Of a DNA stretch of 32,168 nt, positions 17,558-26,006 are shown in pieces. This DNA is from Pseudomonadota bacterium (lineage in GTDB: Bacteria; Pseudomonadota; Gammaproteobacteria; Acidiferrobacterales; Acidiferrobacteraceae), in contig JAJYPQ010000006.1 of assembly GCA_021795255.1 (NCBI GenBank), positions 1-32,168 on the forward strand, in the 5' to 3' direction. The notes beneath the pieces are model-generated. The model was not told the origin of the DNA. It did no database searches and was given only the letters and a program-made list of their open reading frames with translations. A program made the position numbers and the translations under genes. Position 1 is the first letter of the stretch. Each line of letters starts with the position of its first letter.

Positions 17558-18991
17558 ATGGAGTGGGAAACGGTTATCGGTCTTGAGGTGCATGCCCAGC
17601 TAAAGACTGTAAGTAAGATCTTTTCGGGCGCCCCTACAGCCTACGGCGCGGCGCCCAATACCCAGGCCAATGTCGTCGATATCGCGCTCCCCGGGGTGTT
17701 GCCGGTTTTGAACGCGGAGGTGGTGCGTATGGCCGTCCGGCTGGGCCTAGCGATCGGGGCCACTGTCAACACACGCTCGGTGTTTGCGCGCAAGAACTAC
17801 TTTTACCCCGATCTTCCCAAAGGCTACCAGATCAGTCAGTACGAGCACCCGATCGTCGAGCGCGGGCAGCTGTCGATTACGACCGAGGCCGGTGAGAAGC
17901 GGGTCGGGATCACCCGCGCTCATCTGGAAGAAGACGCCGGCAAGTCCCTCCATGAGGCGTGGGAGGGCTTAACGGGCGTAGATCTCAATCGTGCCGGGAC
18001 TCCCTTGCTTGAGATCGTCTCCGAGCCCGATATGCGTTCGCCCGCCGAAGCGGTCGCGTATTTAAAGGCCCTGCACACCCTGGTGCGTTATCTTGAGATT
18101 TGTGACGGGAATATGCAGGAAGGCTCGTTTCGCTGTGACGCCAATGTCTCCGTTCGACCGCTGGGCGAGAGCCGGTACGGCACCCGCGCCGAGCTCAAGA
18201 ATATTAATTCCTTCCGGTTCGTGGAGCGCGCCATAGACTATGAGGTCAGACGCCAAATCGCCTTAGTATCGTCGGGGGGGCAGGTGCGGCAGGAGACCCG
18301 GCTCTACGATTCGGTACGCGACGAAACGCGACCCATGCGTAGCAAGGAAGAGGCCAACGATTACCGCTATTTCCCCGACCCCGACCTCCCGCCGCTCGTC
18401 GTTTCCCCGGAGCTTTTGGCCGAGGTGAAAGACACGATGCCGGAACTTCCGGATGCCAAGCGGCAACGTTTCTGCGCGCACTACGGTTTATCTCCGTACG
18501 ACGCCGCGGTCCTTACCGGAAGTCGGGAACTTGCGGATTATTACGAGGAGACCGTGAAGTCTGCCGCAGTCGAGCCGAAGCTCGCGGCCAACTGGGTGGC
18601 TGGGGAGCTCTTGGCGCACCTTAACAGCGCAAACCTCGATATCACGGCAGCAAGGGTGACCGCCAAGGCCCTGGGCGGCCTTTTGCGGCGTATCGCCGAC
18701 AGCACGGTTTCTGGCAAGACCGCGAAGGATGTCTTTGAAGCGATGTGGGAGGAGGGAGGCGATGCTGACAGCATTATTGCGGCCCGCGGCTTACAGCAAA
18801 TTACCGACGATTCCGCCATCGAACAGATTGTGGCCCAAGTGATCGCAGCTAACCCAAAGCAGGTCGCCCAATATCGGGCCGGCGAGGAGAAGGTGCTGAC
18901 GTTCTTTGTCGGCCAGACCATGAAGGCCTGCCGCGGCAAGGCCAATCCGGGCAAGGTCAATGAGATTTTAAAGCGCGCCTTGGCGTCCTGA
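17558..18991 (+). CDS. gatB: Asp-tRNA(Asn)/Glu-tRNA(Gln) amidotransferase subunit B
   Basis: Activates the Asp- or Glu-tRNA carboxylate and binds t[16 protein letters not shown] start ([15 protein letters not shown]), [28 protein letters not shown] and [17 protein letters not shown] are GatB signatures, and the C-terminal YqeY-like tail ends in [11 protein letters not shown]. The frame is open to 17483, but ATG 17558 has AGGAG six bases upstream and gives 477 residues, the normal size. The presence of gatCAB suggests Asn-tRNA or Gln-tRNA is made indirectly here. Confidence 0.96.
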   Translation: MEWETVIGLEVHAQLKTVSKIFSGAPTAYGAAPNTQANVVDIALPGVLPVLNAEVVRMAVRLGLAIGATVNTRSVFARKNYFYPDLPKGYQISQYEHPIVERGQLSITTEAGEKRVGITRAHLEEDAGKSLHEAWEGLTGVDLNRAGTPLLEIVSEPDMRSPAEAVAYLKALHTLVRYLEICDGNMQEGSFRCDANVSVRPLGESRYGTRAELKNINSFRFVERAIDYEVRRQIALVSSGGQVRQETRLYDSVRDETRPMRSKEEANDYRYFPDPDLPPLVVSPELLAEVKDTMPELPDAKRQRFCAHYGLSPYDAAVLTGSRELADYYEETVKSAAVEPKLAANWVAGELLAHLNSANLDITAARVTAKALGGLLRRIADSTVSGKTAKDVFEAMWEEGGDADSIIAARGLQQITDDSAIEQIVAQVIAANPKQVAQYRAGEEKVLTFFVGQTMKACRGKANPGKVNEILKRALAS

Positions 18992-19067
18992 GGGATTTTG
19001 ATCGTCTGAGCGGGATGCCGGGCATCTGAATGCACCCGTCCCCCCGTTTTCTGACTACACTCTTTCT

Positions 19068-20225
19068 GTGGGAACAGAACCCAAACTTGCGTTGGTGATG
19101 TCAGGCGGTGGCGCCCATGCGGCCTATCAAGTGGGCGTATTGCGGGCGGTCGTGCGGATTGTGCCGAGACACGCCAAAAACCCGTTTCATATTTTCTGCG
19201 GGACCTCGGCGGGCGCCATCAATTGTACGACCCTTGCGGCCCACGCAGACGACCTGCGGCTCGGCGTCCAGCGGCTGACGCAGATTTGGGGCCATTTTCA
19301 GGTTGAGCAGGTCTTTGCGGCCGACTGGTTCCACCTTATGGCGAATGCGGGACGCTGGCTTTCGGCGTTTCTTCTCGGCCGATTTGGGGCGCCAGCGCCT
19401 TTGGCCTTGCTGGATCGCACCCCGCTTGAGCGTCTTTTGGCTAGCCACCTTTCGTTGTCGGATGTAAGTGCTCACATCGATGCCGGACTCGTGCACGCAC
19501 TGAGCGTGACGGCCTCGTCTTATGCCACGGGGCAGTCGGTCACGTTTTTTCAAGGGGCCCCGGAACTCGGTTCCTGGTCTCGCGCCGATCGCGTAGGCCT
19601 TCCCACCCAGATCACTTTGGCGCATTTATTGGCGTCGTCTGCCATCCCCTTTGTGTTTGCGCCCGTGGCCCTGGGCGACGGTTATTTCGGGGACGGGTCC
19701 ATGCGCCAAACGGCGCCCTTAAGTGCCGCCCTCCATTTGGGGGCTAAACGGCTGTTTGTGATCGGTGTCCAAAGCCCCGACCTGGCGGTCACAGCCCCCC
19801 TTGGCCCGCCTTCGGTCGCGCAAATGGCCGGCCATGTCCTGAACAGCATTTTCCTGGAAAGCCTGAATCCTGATTTGGAGCGACTGGAGCGTATCAATCA
19901 GACGGTCGACGCTTTACGGCGCGGCAACCAAGGGGGCTCCATGGGGCTCTCCGAGATCGCTTGCTTTGCCTTGCACCCTAGCCAGAATTTGGCGGCTATC
20001 GCGAATTTGTACCAGGGCACCCTGCCCGCTGCCCTGCGGTTCTTCCTGGGGGCGCTTGCCAGACGCGGCCGTCCGGATAGCGCTTTGTCGAGTTACTTAT
20101 TGTTCGAACGAGGGTATTGCCGCCATCTCATGGCTTTGGGCTACGCAGACGCCATGCGTAACGCGGGTGCCATCCGGGCGTTTCTCGGTTTTCAACAGGC
20201 CAGCGCGGATGCTGCGCGGGCGTGA
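19068..20225 (+). CDS. Patatin-like phospholipase
   Basis: Serine hydrolase of the patatin family with a Ser-Asp dyad. The oxyanion motif is MSGGGAHAAYQVGVLRA, the nucleophile elbow is GTSAGAIN (GxSxG, near residue 49), and the aspartate lies in YFGDGSMRQTAPL. The length of 385 residues is typical for RssA/YchK-larger relatives. The start is GTG 19068 with no clear ribosome site. TACACT at 19056-19061 would start transcription at or next to this GTG, so it may be leaderless. Substrate and location are unknown; no signal peptide is seen. Confidence 0.88.
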   Translation: MGTEPKLALVMSGGGAHAAYQVGVLRAVVRIVPRHAKNPFHIFCGTSAGAINCTTLAAHADDLRLGVQRLTQIWGHFQVEQVFAADWFHLMANAGRWLSAFLLGRFGAPAPLALLDRTPLERLLASHLSLSDVSAHIDAGLVHALSVTASSYATGQSVTFFQGAPELGSWSRADRVGLPTQITLAHLLASSAIPFVFAPVALGDGYFGDGSMRQTAPLSAALHLGAKRLFVIGVQSPDLAVTAPLGPPSVAQMAGHVLNSIFLESLNPDLERLERINQTVDALRRGNQGGSMGLSEIACFALHPSQNLAAIANLYQGTLPAALRFFLGALARRGRPDSALSSYLLFERGYCRHLMALGYADAMRNAGAIRAFLGFQQASADAARA

Positions 20226-20779
20226 TCAGGCTTGGCTAGAGGCGCCCTCGCCAACGCGGCCGTACTCGTGGTGCCCTTCTTTGGATCAGCAAAGAATAGG
20301 CATCCACTTTGAATACAGAGGATCTGTCCCCGCCACGCATTGAGTGAATGTTATTACGTTCTCCGCTCAGCCATGTTAAAGGTTCCAGGTTGATATCGCT
20401 AGACTGAATGTCCGTATGTCCCCCTTTGGCGCACGTTACCCATCATGCTAATTTAAGCATCCTGTCCAACCCGATAGTGCTTTCTTATGGTATAGGTGCA
20501 AATCCTACTGTGTCGGCCGTGAAGTAGAAGCAGACTGCGGCCAGGCCCAAACGAATGTCGCCCCGCGTGCTCGTGACCACTGGAACGTATCGGACTTAGA
20601 ATCTTATGATTTGCTTCAGGGACACTTCCCGGTATACATTTTTGACCCATTTGGTAACTGATCGGACTTCATGGTGCCCACCGCATAAGCGTCGCCATTA
20701 AGCGTAGCTAATCCTCCTGCTTCCTCAAGAAATTAGGACGAGAGCTGACAGATACTCTGGGGCGGAGGGAGCCCGTATA
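20226..20779. other. Gene-poor junction between core and accessory DNA
   Basis: About 550 bases with no convincing coding frame. Base composition is lower in GC than the flanking patatin gene. It contains the palindromic ATGCTAATTTAAGCAT (20445-20460) and short stretches that could be old transposon debris, but nothing I can name. It marks the left edge of the accessory region. Confidence 0.5.
20445..20455. repeat. Short direct repeat, left copy
   Basis: ATGCTAATTTA occurs here and again, same orientation, at 23473-23483. The two copies flank about 3 kb with the GNAT gene, integrase stub and toxin-antitoxin cassette. An 11-base match can occur by chance. Confidence 0.3.
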
Positions 20780-21232
20780 TTATTCTTGCGTTGAGCTATA
20801 GCGGTATACGCTAGTATCCCGCACCTGAAAGCCGATAGACTCATAGAGGCGATGCGCGGCATCGCGCGATACGCGCGATGTGAGATCGACTGTTCTTGCG
20901 CCAGCTGTTATCGCGCAACTGATCGCAGCTTGGCAGAGAGCCCTGCCGATTCCCTTGCCTCGTTCGCTTTCGTCAACTACTACGTCTTCAATCCAGGCAC
21001 GCACGCCGGTTGGAATGCGAAAGACGACCAGGGTAAGCGCTCCGACAATGGCCAATGTCATGGGATCGCGTGCCATAAACAGATGAGTTGCGTTCGTGCT
21101 AACAATTTCTTCCGCTTCCGAAAAAGTTGGCCGACGCGCAGAAGCCGATACCTGGGGCAATAGGTCAATGAGGGCGCCGTGCACCTCGCTTGTCATTTGG
21201 GTTATTTCCTCAATAATCGGTGTGGTGGGCAT
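20780..21232 (-). CDS. GNAT family N-acetyltransferase
   Basis: The roughly 150-residue product has the GNAT acetyl-CoA loop RGKGIGRALCQAAI after the beta-strand IEDVVVDES, then a C-terminal AAHRLYESIGFQVRDTSVYRY typical of the fold (quoted in part). The N-terminal part starts PTTPIIEEITQM. AAGGA eight bases upstream supports ATG 21232; an in-frame ATG at 21268 would add 12 residues. The substrate cannot be told. It lies alone between patatin and the recombinase stub. Confidence 0.85.
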   Translation of the reverse strand: MPTTPIIEEITQMTSEVHGALIDLLPQVSASARRPTFSEAEEIVSTNATHLFMARDPMTLAIVGALTLVVFRIPTGVRAWIEDVVVDESERGKGIGRALCQAAISCAITAGARTVDLTSRVSRDAAHRLYESIGFQVRDTSVYRYSSTQE

Positions 21233-21343
21233 GGTAAGCTTCCTTTTGCTATAGCTGGCGCATTTCATGAAAAAGACGCTTTACGATCATTACGGACACG
21301 TGCCGCAGTTTGGTTAAAGTTTAGGTACAATACCTCCAGAAGC

Positions 21344-21364
21344 GCCGCTCTATGGCGGCTTTTT
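21344..21364 (+). terminator. Terminator-like hairpin without a gene
   Basis: GCCGC (21344-21348) pairs with GCGGC (21355-21359) around a six-base loop and is followed by TTTTT. It points rightward, but no rightward gene precedes it, so it is probably a leftover of a deleted gene. Confidence 0.45.
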
Positions 21365-21552
21365 ACGAGGGCTGTCGCCATGATAGTACGGGGATCACGC
21401 CGCCATAGATCCTCGACTCGAATACCCGCTGATTCCATGCGGTCTCTGCATGTCTCCTTGCGTTAGAGTCCTGCGGTGCCGTACTCGGGACCAGCTCCAC
21501 ACTCGAATATCAGTGTGATTCGGCGGTAGACTACCAGAAGGAACAGATGCCT

Positions 21553-21574
21553 ATAATTCCGCCGGCGGAATTAT
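21553..21574. repeat. Perfect 22-bp palindrome at the integrase break
   Basis: ATAATTCCGCC at 21553-21563 is followed directly by its exact reverse complement, GGCGGAATTAT, to 21574. The recombinase-like reading frame becomes open inside it, and recognisable homology begins at its right edge. It may be a recombination or insertion junction. Confidence 0.7.
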
Positions 21575-21772
21575 CGCCACCGCTCGGCGACCGATATTGC
21601 CAACTCCGGTATCCCGGTCAAGGTCAGCATGGCCCTCACGGCGCACAAGACCGTGGCGATGTTCATGCGCTACGTTCACACCGAGGACGACCCGGTGCGT
21701 AAGGCCGCCGAGCTGGTGGCGAACCGCTGCAAATCGGTTGTCGGCGCACGGCAGCCAAAGGTGGCCGCATGA
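21557..21772 (+). pseudogene. Tyrosine recombinase/integrase, C-terminal stub
   Basis: Frame 2 between a TAA at 21554 and the TGA at 21770 encodes about 71 residues that look like the end of a phage-type integrase. Visible parts are YRHRSATDIANSGIPVKV, then MALTAHKTVAMFMRYVHTED with an His-Lys pair and the candidate nucleophile Tyr. The N-terminal arm- and core-binding domains are missing. The 5' break coincides with the 22-bp palindrome. It implies that the following toxin-antitoxin genes may once have been cargo of an integrative element. Confidence 0.75.
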
Positions 21773-21921
21773 CCCGCTGCCAGAAGCCTGTTCCATCGGC
21801 CCGGACTGCTGTGAAAGCAACGCAACAATCTTTGGGCAGTCGCTCTCCGTTTTGCGGGTACACCCTCGCTGCGCCGGGTCCGCTGACGTGGGGACTCCGG
21901 AAACGCCGCCACATCGGCGCA

Positions 21922-21951
21922 TGGACAACTATGCCCGTTTCGGGTATAGTT
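21922..21951 (+). promoter_or_regulatory. Promoter and overlapping operator of the TA cassette
   Basis: TGGACA (21922-21927) and TATAGT (21945-21950) are 17 bases apart, each five of six to consensus. An imperfect inverted repeat, AACTATGCCCG (21927-21937) and CGGGTATAGTT (21941-21951) around TTT, covers spacer and -10; 10 of 11 positions pair. This is where a HigA-like autorepressor would bind. Transcription would start about five to seven bases before the ATG, partly excluding the GGAGG site. Confidence 0.7.
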
Positions 21952-21962
21952 TGGAGGTCAAG

Positions 21963-22346
21963 ATGACGCTCATCCTCAAGCGGAAGGACTTTGCGCGGTG
22001 GCAGGTAGGCGAGAAGCTGCCTGATACCGCATTGTGCAAGGCGGTCAAGGAGATGGAAGGTGGTTTGATTGACGCGGACTTGGGCGGCCATCTTTACAAG
22101 AAGCGAGTGGCCCGTCCCGGCGGCGGCAAAAGCGGCGGCTACCGCACGCTGCTGTCGGCCCGGATTGGTAGCCGCTACGTGTTCCTGCATGGGTTCCCGA
22201 AAAGCGCCAAGGCGAACATCACGCAGGACGAGAAGAAGGCGCTGCAATTCGCCGGAAAGGTGTTTTTGGAACTGTCTGTGGAAGTCTTGTCGAAGGCGTT
22301 GCAGGCAGGTGTGTTATTGGAGGTGCATTGTGAGCAAGATCATTGA
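21963..22346 (+). CDS. RelE/HigB-like toxin (DUF1044 family)
   Basis: The 127-residue product matches the DUF1044 branch of RelE-like proteins: LYKKRVARPGGGKSGGYRTLL, then RYVFLHGFPKSAKANI and a helix with EKKALQFAG. Relatives are ribosome-dependent or ribosome-independent mRNA nucleases, held in check by a HigA-type partner. ATG 21963 follows GGAGG five bases upstream; the frame is open further upstream but would cross the integrase stub and promoter. Toxin-first order and a 17-base overlap with the antitoxin are typical of HigBA. Confidence 0.82.
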   Translation: MTLILKRKDFARWQVGEKLPDTALCKAVKEMEGGLIDADLGGHLYKKRVARPGGGKSGGYRTLLSARIGSRYVFLHGFPKSAKANITQDEKKALQFAGKVFLELSVEVLSKALQAGVLLEVHCEQDH

Positions 22347-22632
22347 ATCGCTGCGCGACGACCTGGCCACGCTCCACGAAGTGGGTGCGATCAGCCAGGT
22401 GACGATGCGCGAGTTCGACGCGATCTGCCCGCCGCCAGTGCGGGAGTTCAGCGCCGAGGACATCAAGCATCTGCGCGAAACGTTGAAGTTCAGCCAGCCG
22501 GTGTTCGCGCACCATCTGCACACCTCAGCCTCGACCGTGCGTAAATGGGAGCAAGGCGACACCCGACCCGCCGGGCCGGCGCTCAAGCTGCTCAACGTCA
22601 TTGCCGACAAGGGTTTGCAGGCCATCATCTGA
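22330..22632 (+). CDS. HigA-type helix-turn-helix antitoxin
   Basis: The 100-residue product ends in a clear HTH: IKHLRETLKFSQPVFAHHL then STVRKWEQGDTRPAGPALKLL, the COG2944/HigA pattern. The N-terminal half (about 40 residues) is the likely toxin-binding arm. GTG 22330 is chosen because GGAGG lies upstream and the HTH family is about this length; the frame stays open leftward inside the toxin gene. It overlaps the toxin by 17 bases. It probably represses the inverted repeat at 21927-21951. Confidence 0.85.
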   Translation: MSKIIESLRDDLATLHEVGAISQVTMREFDAICPPPVREFSAEDIKHLRETLKFSQPVFAHHLHTSASTVRKWEQGDTRPAGPALKLLNVIADKGLQAII

Positions 22633-22654
22633 TACCTGAGGACGGAGACAGGTA

Positions 22655-23473
22655 TTGGCGACGCGGATTGCCCCTTTCAGCTCACAGCACCTCGAAGCCG
22701 CCTGTCGTGTCCTGGCGGATACCGAACGCGGCCTGAGTGGCACGCAGATTGAAAGGTTGTTGCAAGAGATCAAGGTTGCCGACGCGTCGCCCGGCATAAC
22801 CAAGTGGAAACGACTGTTTAATGCGCTGGTGGGCGCACAGAACCAGCATCAGGTCGGCAACCATCTCATCATGTTCATCAACCGTGCGATGAACCCAGTG
22901 GGCTACGCCCGTGACCGTGAGGCGTTTGTATGGAGGCGCAACGAACTCAATGTCGTCTTGGCCTTCTCAGGCTTCTATGTGCGCGAGGATGGCAAGGTCG
23001 GACATGCCGATAAGGCAACGACGTTGGATGCGGCGCGCGCGCGTGCCGGGCGGCTCAAGGCAGCGTTGGAAAGCCGCGCCATACATGCGGAAGTGCTGAA
23101 CTACTGCCGCGTCGAGCTGCTGGACGAAAACTATTTCCACGCCGTCTTCGAGGCAACGAAAGGCGTGGCGGAGCGGATTCGCCTGCTGTCGGGTTTGAGC
23201 GGCGATGGCGCTGACCTGGTGAACAAGGCGTTCGCTGGCCAGCAGCCTGTTCTGGCTTTGGGGGCGCTCACCACCGAATCCGAAAAAAGCGAACAGAGAG
23301 GCTTTGCGAACCTGTTGATCGGCCTATTTGGTGCCGTGCGTAATCCGCTGGCTCATGCGCCCAAGACAAATTGGCCCATGTCCGAGCAGGACGCGCTGGA
23401 CGTTCTGACGCTGGTATCGCTGATTCATCGCAAGCTGGATGCTGCGCAGAAAGCGGCCAGTGCGTCACCGTGA
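22655..23473 (+). CDS. TIGR02391 (Ymh) family protein with HEPN-like motif
   Basis: The 272-residue product resembles TIGR02391/Hypoth_Ymh proteins, found in mobile regions and phages. The N-terminal half is of unknown fold (SGTQIERLLQEIKV, KRLFNALVGAQNQ). The C-terminal half has VNKAFAG, GFANLLIGLFGAVRNPLAHA and the closing LTLVSLIHRKLD. RNPLAH is an R-x4-H motif like the active site of HEPN ribonucleases. TTG 22655 has GGAG about nine bases upstream. It starts 22 bases after the antitoxin, so it is likely a third gene of the cassette. Function as an abortive-infection RNase is inferred. Confidence 0.78.
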   Translation: MATRIAPFSSQHLEAACRVLADTERGLSGTQIERLLQEIKVADASPGITKWKRLFNALVGAQNQHQVGNHLIMFINRAMNPVGYARDREAFVWRRNELNVVLAFSGFYVREDGKVGHADKATTLDAARARAGRLKAALESRAIHAEVLNYCRVELLDENYFHAVFEATKGVAERIRLLSGLSGDGADLVNKAFAGQQPVLALGALTTESEKSEQRGFANLLIGLFGAVRNPLAHAPKTNWPMSEQDALDVLTLVSLIHRKLDAAQKAASASP

Positions 23474-23483
23474 TGCTAATTTA
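23473..23483. repeat. Short direct repeat, right copy
   Basis: Second copy of ATGCTAATTTA (see 20445), overlapping the end of the TIGR02391 gene stop. Beyond it both copies share a loose CAT..CT..TCC pattern. It may be an insertion footprint or chance. Confidence 0.3.
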
Positions 23484-24266
23484 GACATGCTCATCCATCA
23501 GCCTGAGCTTCAGTAGGTTTGGGTCTTGCAAACTGTGGTTCATTTCATAGGCATAAACATTCTTGCGTCGGCTGATGCGATTAGCGTCGCCAGGGCCATC
23601 TTGAAAGATGCTCGGGAAGTGTACGTTCTTTTCCATTTCGATAAATACCAAAGCATAGAGAACGAACATCACTGATAAGCAGTTCTTCTGACTGTAGAAA
23701 GCACTGTCCTTAAGATTCCCGTGCAGCATCAGGCGTCGATTCAACCTGGTTGTACTGACATTGTTCGTACTCTGATAAACGACCGTATCAAGATAGTCGC
23801 CAAGGGCTTTGCAGACTGCTTGGATAGCTTAGTCACGCAGCGTATCGCCTGTTATGGGAATGACCCACGTTCCTGATTTTACGTTGGTCGGACTCGTGAC
23901 CTGAAAGATTTGGCGGCAGTAGCCCTCGATTACATAGATCCATTGAGACAGGCACGAATTGAAGTCCAAGCCGTATAGCCTCGTCAGGCCGCCTTCGATC
24001 TCCAGTCCGAAGGACTTGGCGATGGGTTCTCGCATGAACGCATAGACCATAATTTTTGCGCGGAAGTCGAACTTCATCGCTTCCTTATAGAGTTCTGGTG
24101 CAAGCATCTCGTCAAATTTAGCGTTCTGTGCCGATGGAGCACGAAACGCCTCGTCGGCAATGTTTTTCCCACCGAGCCATGAATATTCAAGTGGAGAGAC
24201 GAACCACTCGACAGTGAGTGCGTTACTGCTGGCCTTCGCGTAGTCGGCAATCCAATTGGCGTCCAA
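23481..24266 (-). pseudogene. HEPN-like protein gene cut by an in-frame stop
   Basis: Two frames, 24266-23829 and 23828-23481, lie in the same reading frame and are separated only by TAA at 23831-23829. Read through, they give about 261 residues. The C-terminal half has NRRLMLHGN (an R-x4-H motif) followed by FYSQKNCLSVMFVLYALVFIE, the shape of Apea/Abi-type HEPN domains in which RHxxLHG precedes a helix. The N-terminal part carries WFVSPLEYSWLGG and FGLEIEGGLTRLYG and is unrecognised. A likely ancestral codon is CAA (Gln). The start is TTG 24266 with GGGG upstream. Codon and base use are more AT-rich than the core genes. Confidence 0.6.
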
Positions 24267-24631
24267 TATTTACCCCATGATAGATAGCACCCGCCCTACA
24301 GGGCGGTTATTAGTGCTCGTTTAGACCGTACTTATCGCCACATTCTTCAACACAGCAAAACGTCTCGTCTATCGTACCTGCAAGGACAAGACAACAACGC
24401 GCATCCCCGGCAGAGCCGGTCGCGCTGTCGTGCTTCGCATCGAGTCTCGCTCCGCAAGTCTCGCCCCATCCGGGCTGTCTCTACCTCTATCGTCAAGACT
24501 CCATTCCCTTGTCCGCGGATACGAACCACCCTCGCATAAAATCGATCCACTTCCCGTCTCGTGGTCATTGTTGCCGGAGTAAAGGTAGGGACAGCGGTGA
24601 ATCGGTTAGACGAACCCTTGCTGGTGACGGT
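24267..24631. other. Non-coding gap between HEPN-like gene and PaiB-like gene
   Basis: About 365 bases with no convincing gene. It holds a perfect seven-pair hairpin, CCGCCCT-AC-AGGGCGG (24291-24306), followed rightward by TTATTAG, which could be a weak terminator or an operator upstream of the HEPN-like gene. The rest shows no recognised signal. Confidence 0.5.
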
Positions 24632-25294
24632 TCACGGGTTTATTCCCTTGTCAGACCGAGCGCCGCGAACCCTCGATTCTTTCTCTTGCCGCGTTTGGTT
24701 TTGGCGCATGCTGGCCACCACTTCTCGTTCCATGTCGCTACCACCCGCCAGAAGACCTCCGATCACCATTTCTTGTATGTCGATGCTGCGATTCTGGCTG
24801 AGCTTGTATTGCCCGCAGAGCACGTCAATGGGTATCTTGAAGCCAATAATCTCACGAAGCATTGTCTTCAAGGCCTCTTCAGAGACATCCTCTATGCGCC
24901 AGGGATTCTCATAGAGCGCTTCATGCTTCTGGGTCAGCCGATCCAAGATCATCACGACTTCCGCCGGGCCGACGGCTTGCGCGCGCCCTTTCACCGTCAC
25001 GGACTGGAAGTTCCAGGTAGGCACCATATCCTTTTGCTCATACCAACGTGGAGACACGTAGGCGTGCGGCCCCTTAAACAGTATCAATAGCTCTTTGGCC
25101 GCGATTATGTCTTTGATGTGCGCAGCGTGCCTACCGAAATGGCAGTAGAGCGCCATTTCCTGTTCATCAACAAGAAAGGGTGCATGGCTAACGCGCAGTT
25201 GCCCGTTATGACTCGTGATGAGGTCACCGAAGTTCCAACGCGAGATAAATCCCAACAGCTCCACTTTATCGACCACTTCAAATTTTCCTGGCAT
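24632..25294 (-). CDS. FMN-binding PaiB-like protein
   Basis: The product has the PaiB/FMN-binding split-barrel signature: RVSHAPFLVDE, HFGRHAAHIK, LFKGPHAYVSPRWYE and MVPTWNFQSVTVKGRA. PaiB was described as a negative regulator of sporulation and degradative enzymes in Bacillus; most relatives are FMN/heme-binding proteins of unclear function. ATG 25294 has GGGGGGAG upstream; an earlier ATG at 25333 would add 13 unrelated residues. Length about 220 residues, normal. It stands upstream of the non-coding gap and has no evident operon partner. Confidence 0.85.
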   Translation of the reverse strand: MPGKFEVVDKVELLGFISRWNFGDLITSHNGQLRVSHAPFLVDEQEMALYCHFGRHAAHIKDIIAAKELLILFKGPHAYVSPRWYEQKDMVPTWNFQSVTVKGRAQAVGPAEVVMILDRLTQKHEALYENPWRIEDVSEEALKTMLREIIGFKIPIDVLCGQYKLSQNRSIDIQEMVIGGLLAGGSDMEREVVASMRQNQTRQEKESRVRGARSDKGINP

Positions 25295-25437
25295 GCACTC
25301 CCCCCAGCCCACAAAAAATCCCATAACTTCCATAAGACGTCGCGCGGCATAAAGACGGTGCGATGAAGGCCGCGCGTTTCCGCTATCTCAGTGACAGCGC
25401 CATGAGTTTGTGCCAGCTGCCTATCGTCGCCTACTCG

Positions 25438-25980
25438 CTAGGGTGATTCTTCTAGAATGGATTGCCGCACCGCGGCTTTGAGCGAAGACAGCGCTATTCG
25501 CAGGACAAGCGCGATCTGAGGGCTCTGAACGATGTCGTCTTCGTTTAGGCCAGAACCCAGCAGCGGAACCGTAACGCACGCCTCATCGACAATTCGCGCC
25601 GACATCGTTGAAACCGTCTCCCGCAATGCGGCCTGCCCATGGGTCGCGCGGGGCGACGCGTTCAATAGCGCCACGGGCTTGTTCACAAAAGACTCATTGC
25701 CGACCATCCAGTCGAGCGCGTTCTTAATAGTTCCCGTGACACCGTGCGCGTATTCGGGGCTTGCAATAAGTAAGGCGTCTGACGCAAGTATCTGTTCCCG
25801 GATGGCCATCACGACTGGTAGCTCCGCATCCTCAAGGTCAGGATTAAATAAAGGCAGGTCGCCGAGACCTACGCATAGCGTTACTTCCACGTCCCGCGGC
25901 GCAATACGTGCCATGGCCCGCAGCAGGGCGGTGTTCAGGGATGCTTTCCGCAAGCTACCCGATATGGCAAGAAATCTCAT
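25438..25980 (-). CDS. NADPH-dependent FMN reductase/quinone reductase
   Basis: Flavodoxin-fold enzyme with SGSLRKASLNTALLRAM at the N-terminus (FMN phosphate loop) and SPEYAHGVTGTIKNALDW in the middle, the standard signature of the chromate/azo/quinone reductase group. It transfers two electrons from NAD(P)H through FMN to quinones or other acceptors. ATG 25980 has AAGG close upstream; the frame runs to 26040 into the IS end, so the later start is preferred, giving 180 residues. It lies immediately downstream of the IS3 remnant. Confidence 0.88.
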   Translation of the reverse strand: MRFLAISGSLRKASLNTALLRAMARIAPRDVEVTLCVGLGDLPLFNPDLEDAELPVVMAIREQILASDALLIASPEYAHGVTGTIKNALDWMVGNESFVNKPVALLNASPRATHGQAALRETVSTMSARIVDEACVTVPLLGSGLNEDDIVQSPQIALVLRIALSSLKAAVRQSILEESP

Positions 25981-26006
25981 GACGCCTTGACCTTGACCCG
26001 GTTTAG

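Noticed and set aside
19014..19026. GATGCC-G-GGCATC after gatB as a terminator
   Set aside because: The one-base loop is too tight and no T-tract follows.
20453..20650. 65-codon leftward frame in the junction region
   Set aside because: No family resemblance and low-complexity His/Arg composition; treated as non-coding.
21769..21966. 65-codon rightward frame starting in ATGA overlap with the integrase stub
   Set aside because: Composition is Arg/Ser-rich without domain features, and the frame crosses the TA promoter and operator and ends beside the toxin start.
24347..24568. 73-codon leftward frame upstream of the HEPN-like gene
   Set aside because: Arg- and Cys-rich without recognisable domain or ribosome site; looks like chance.
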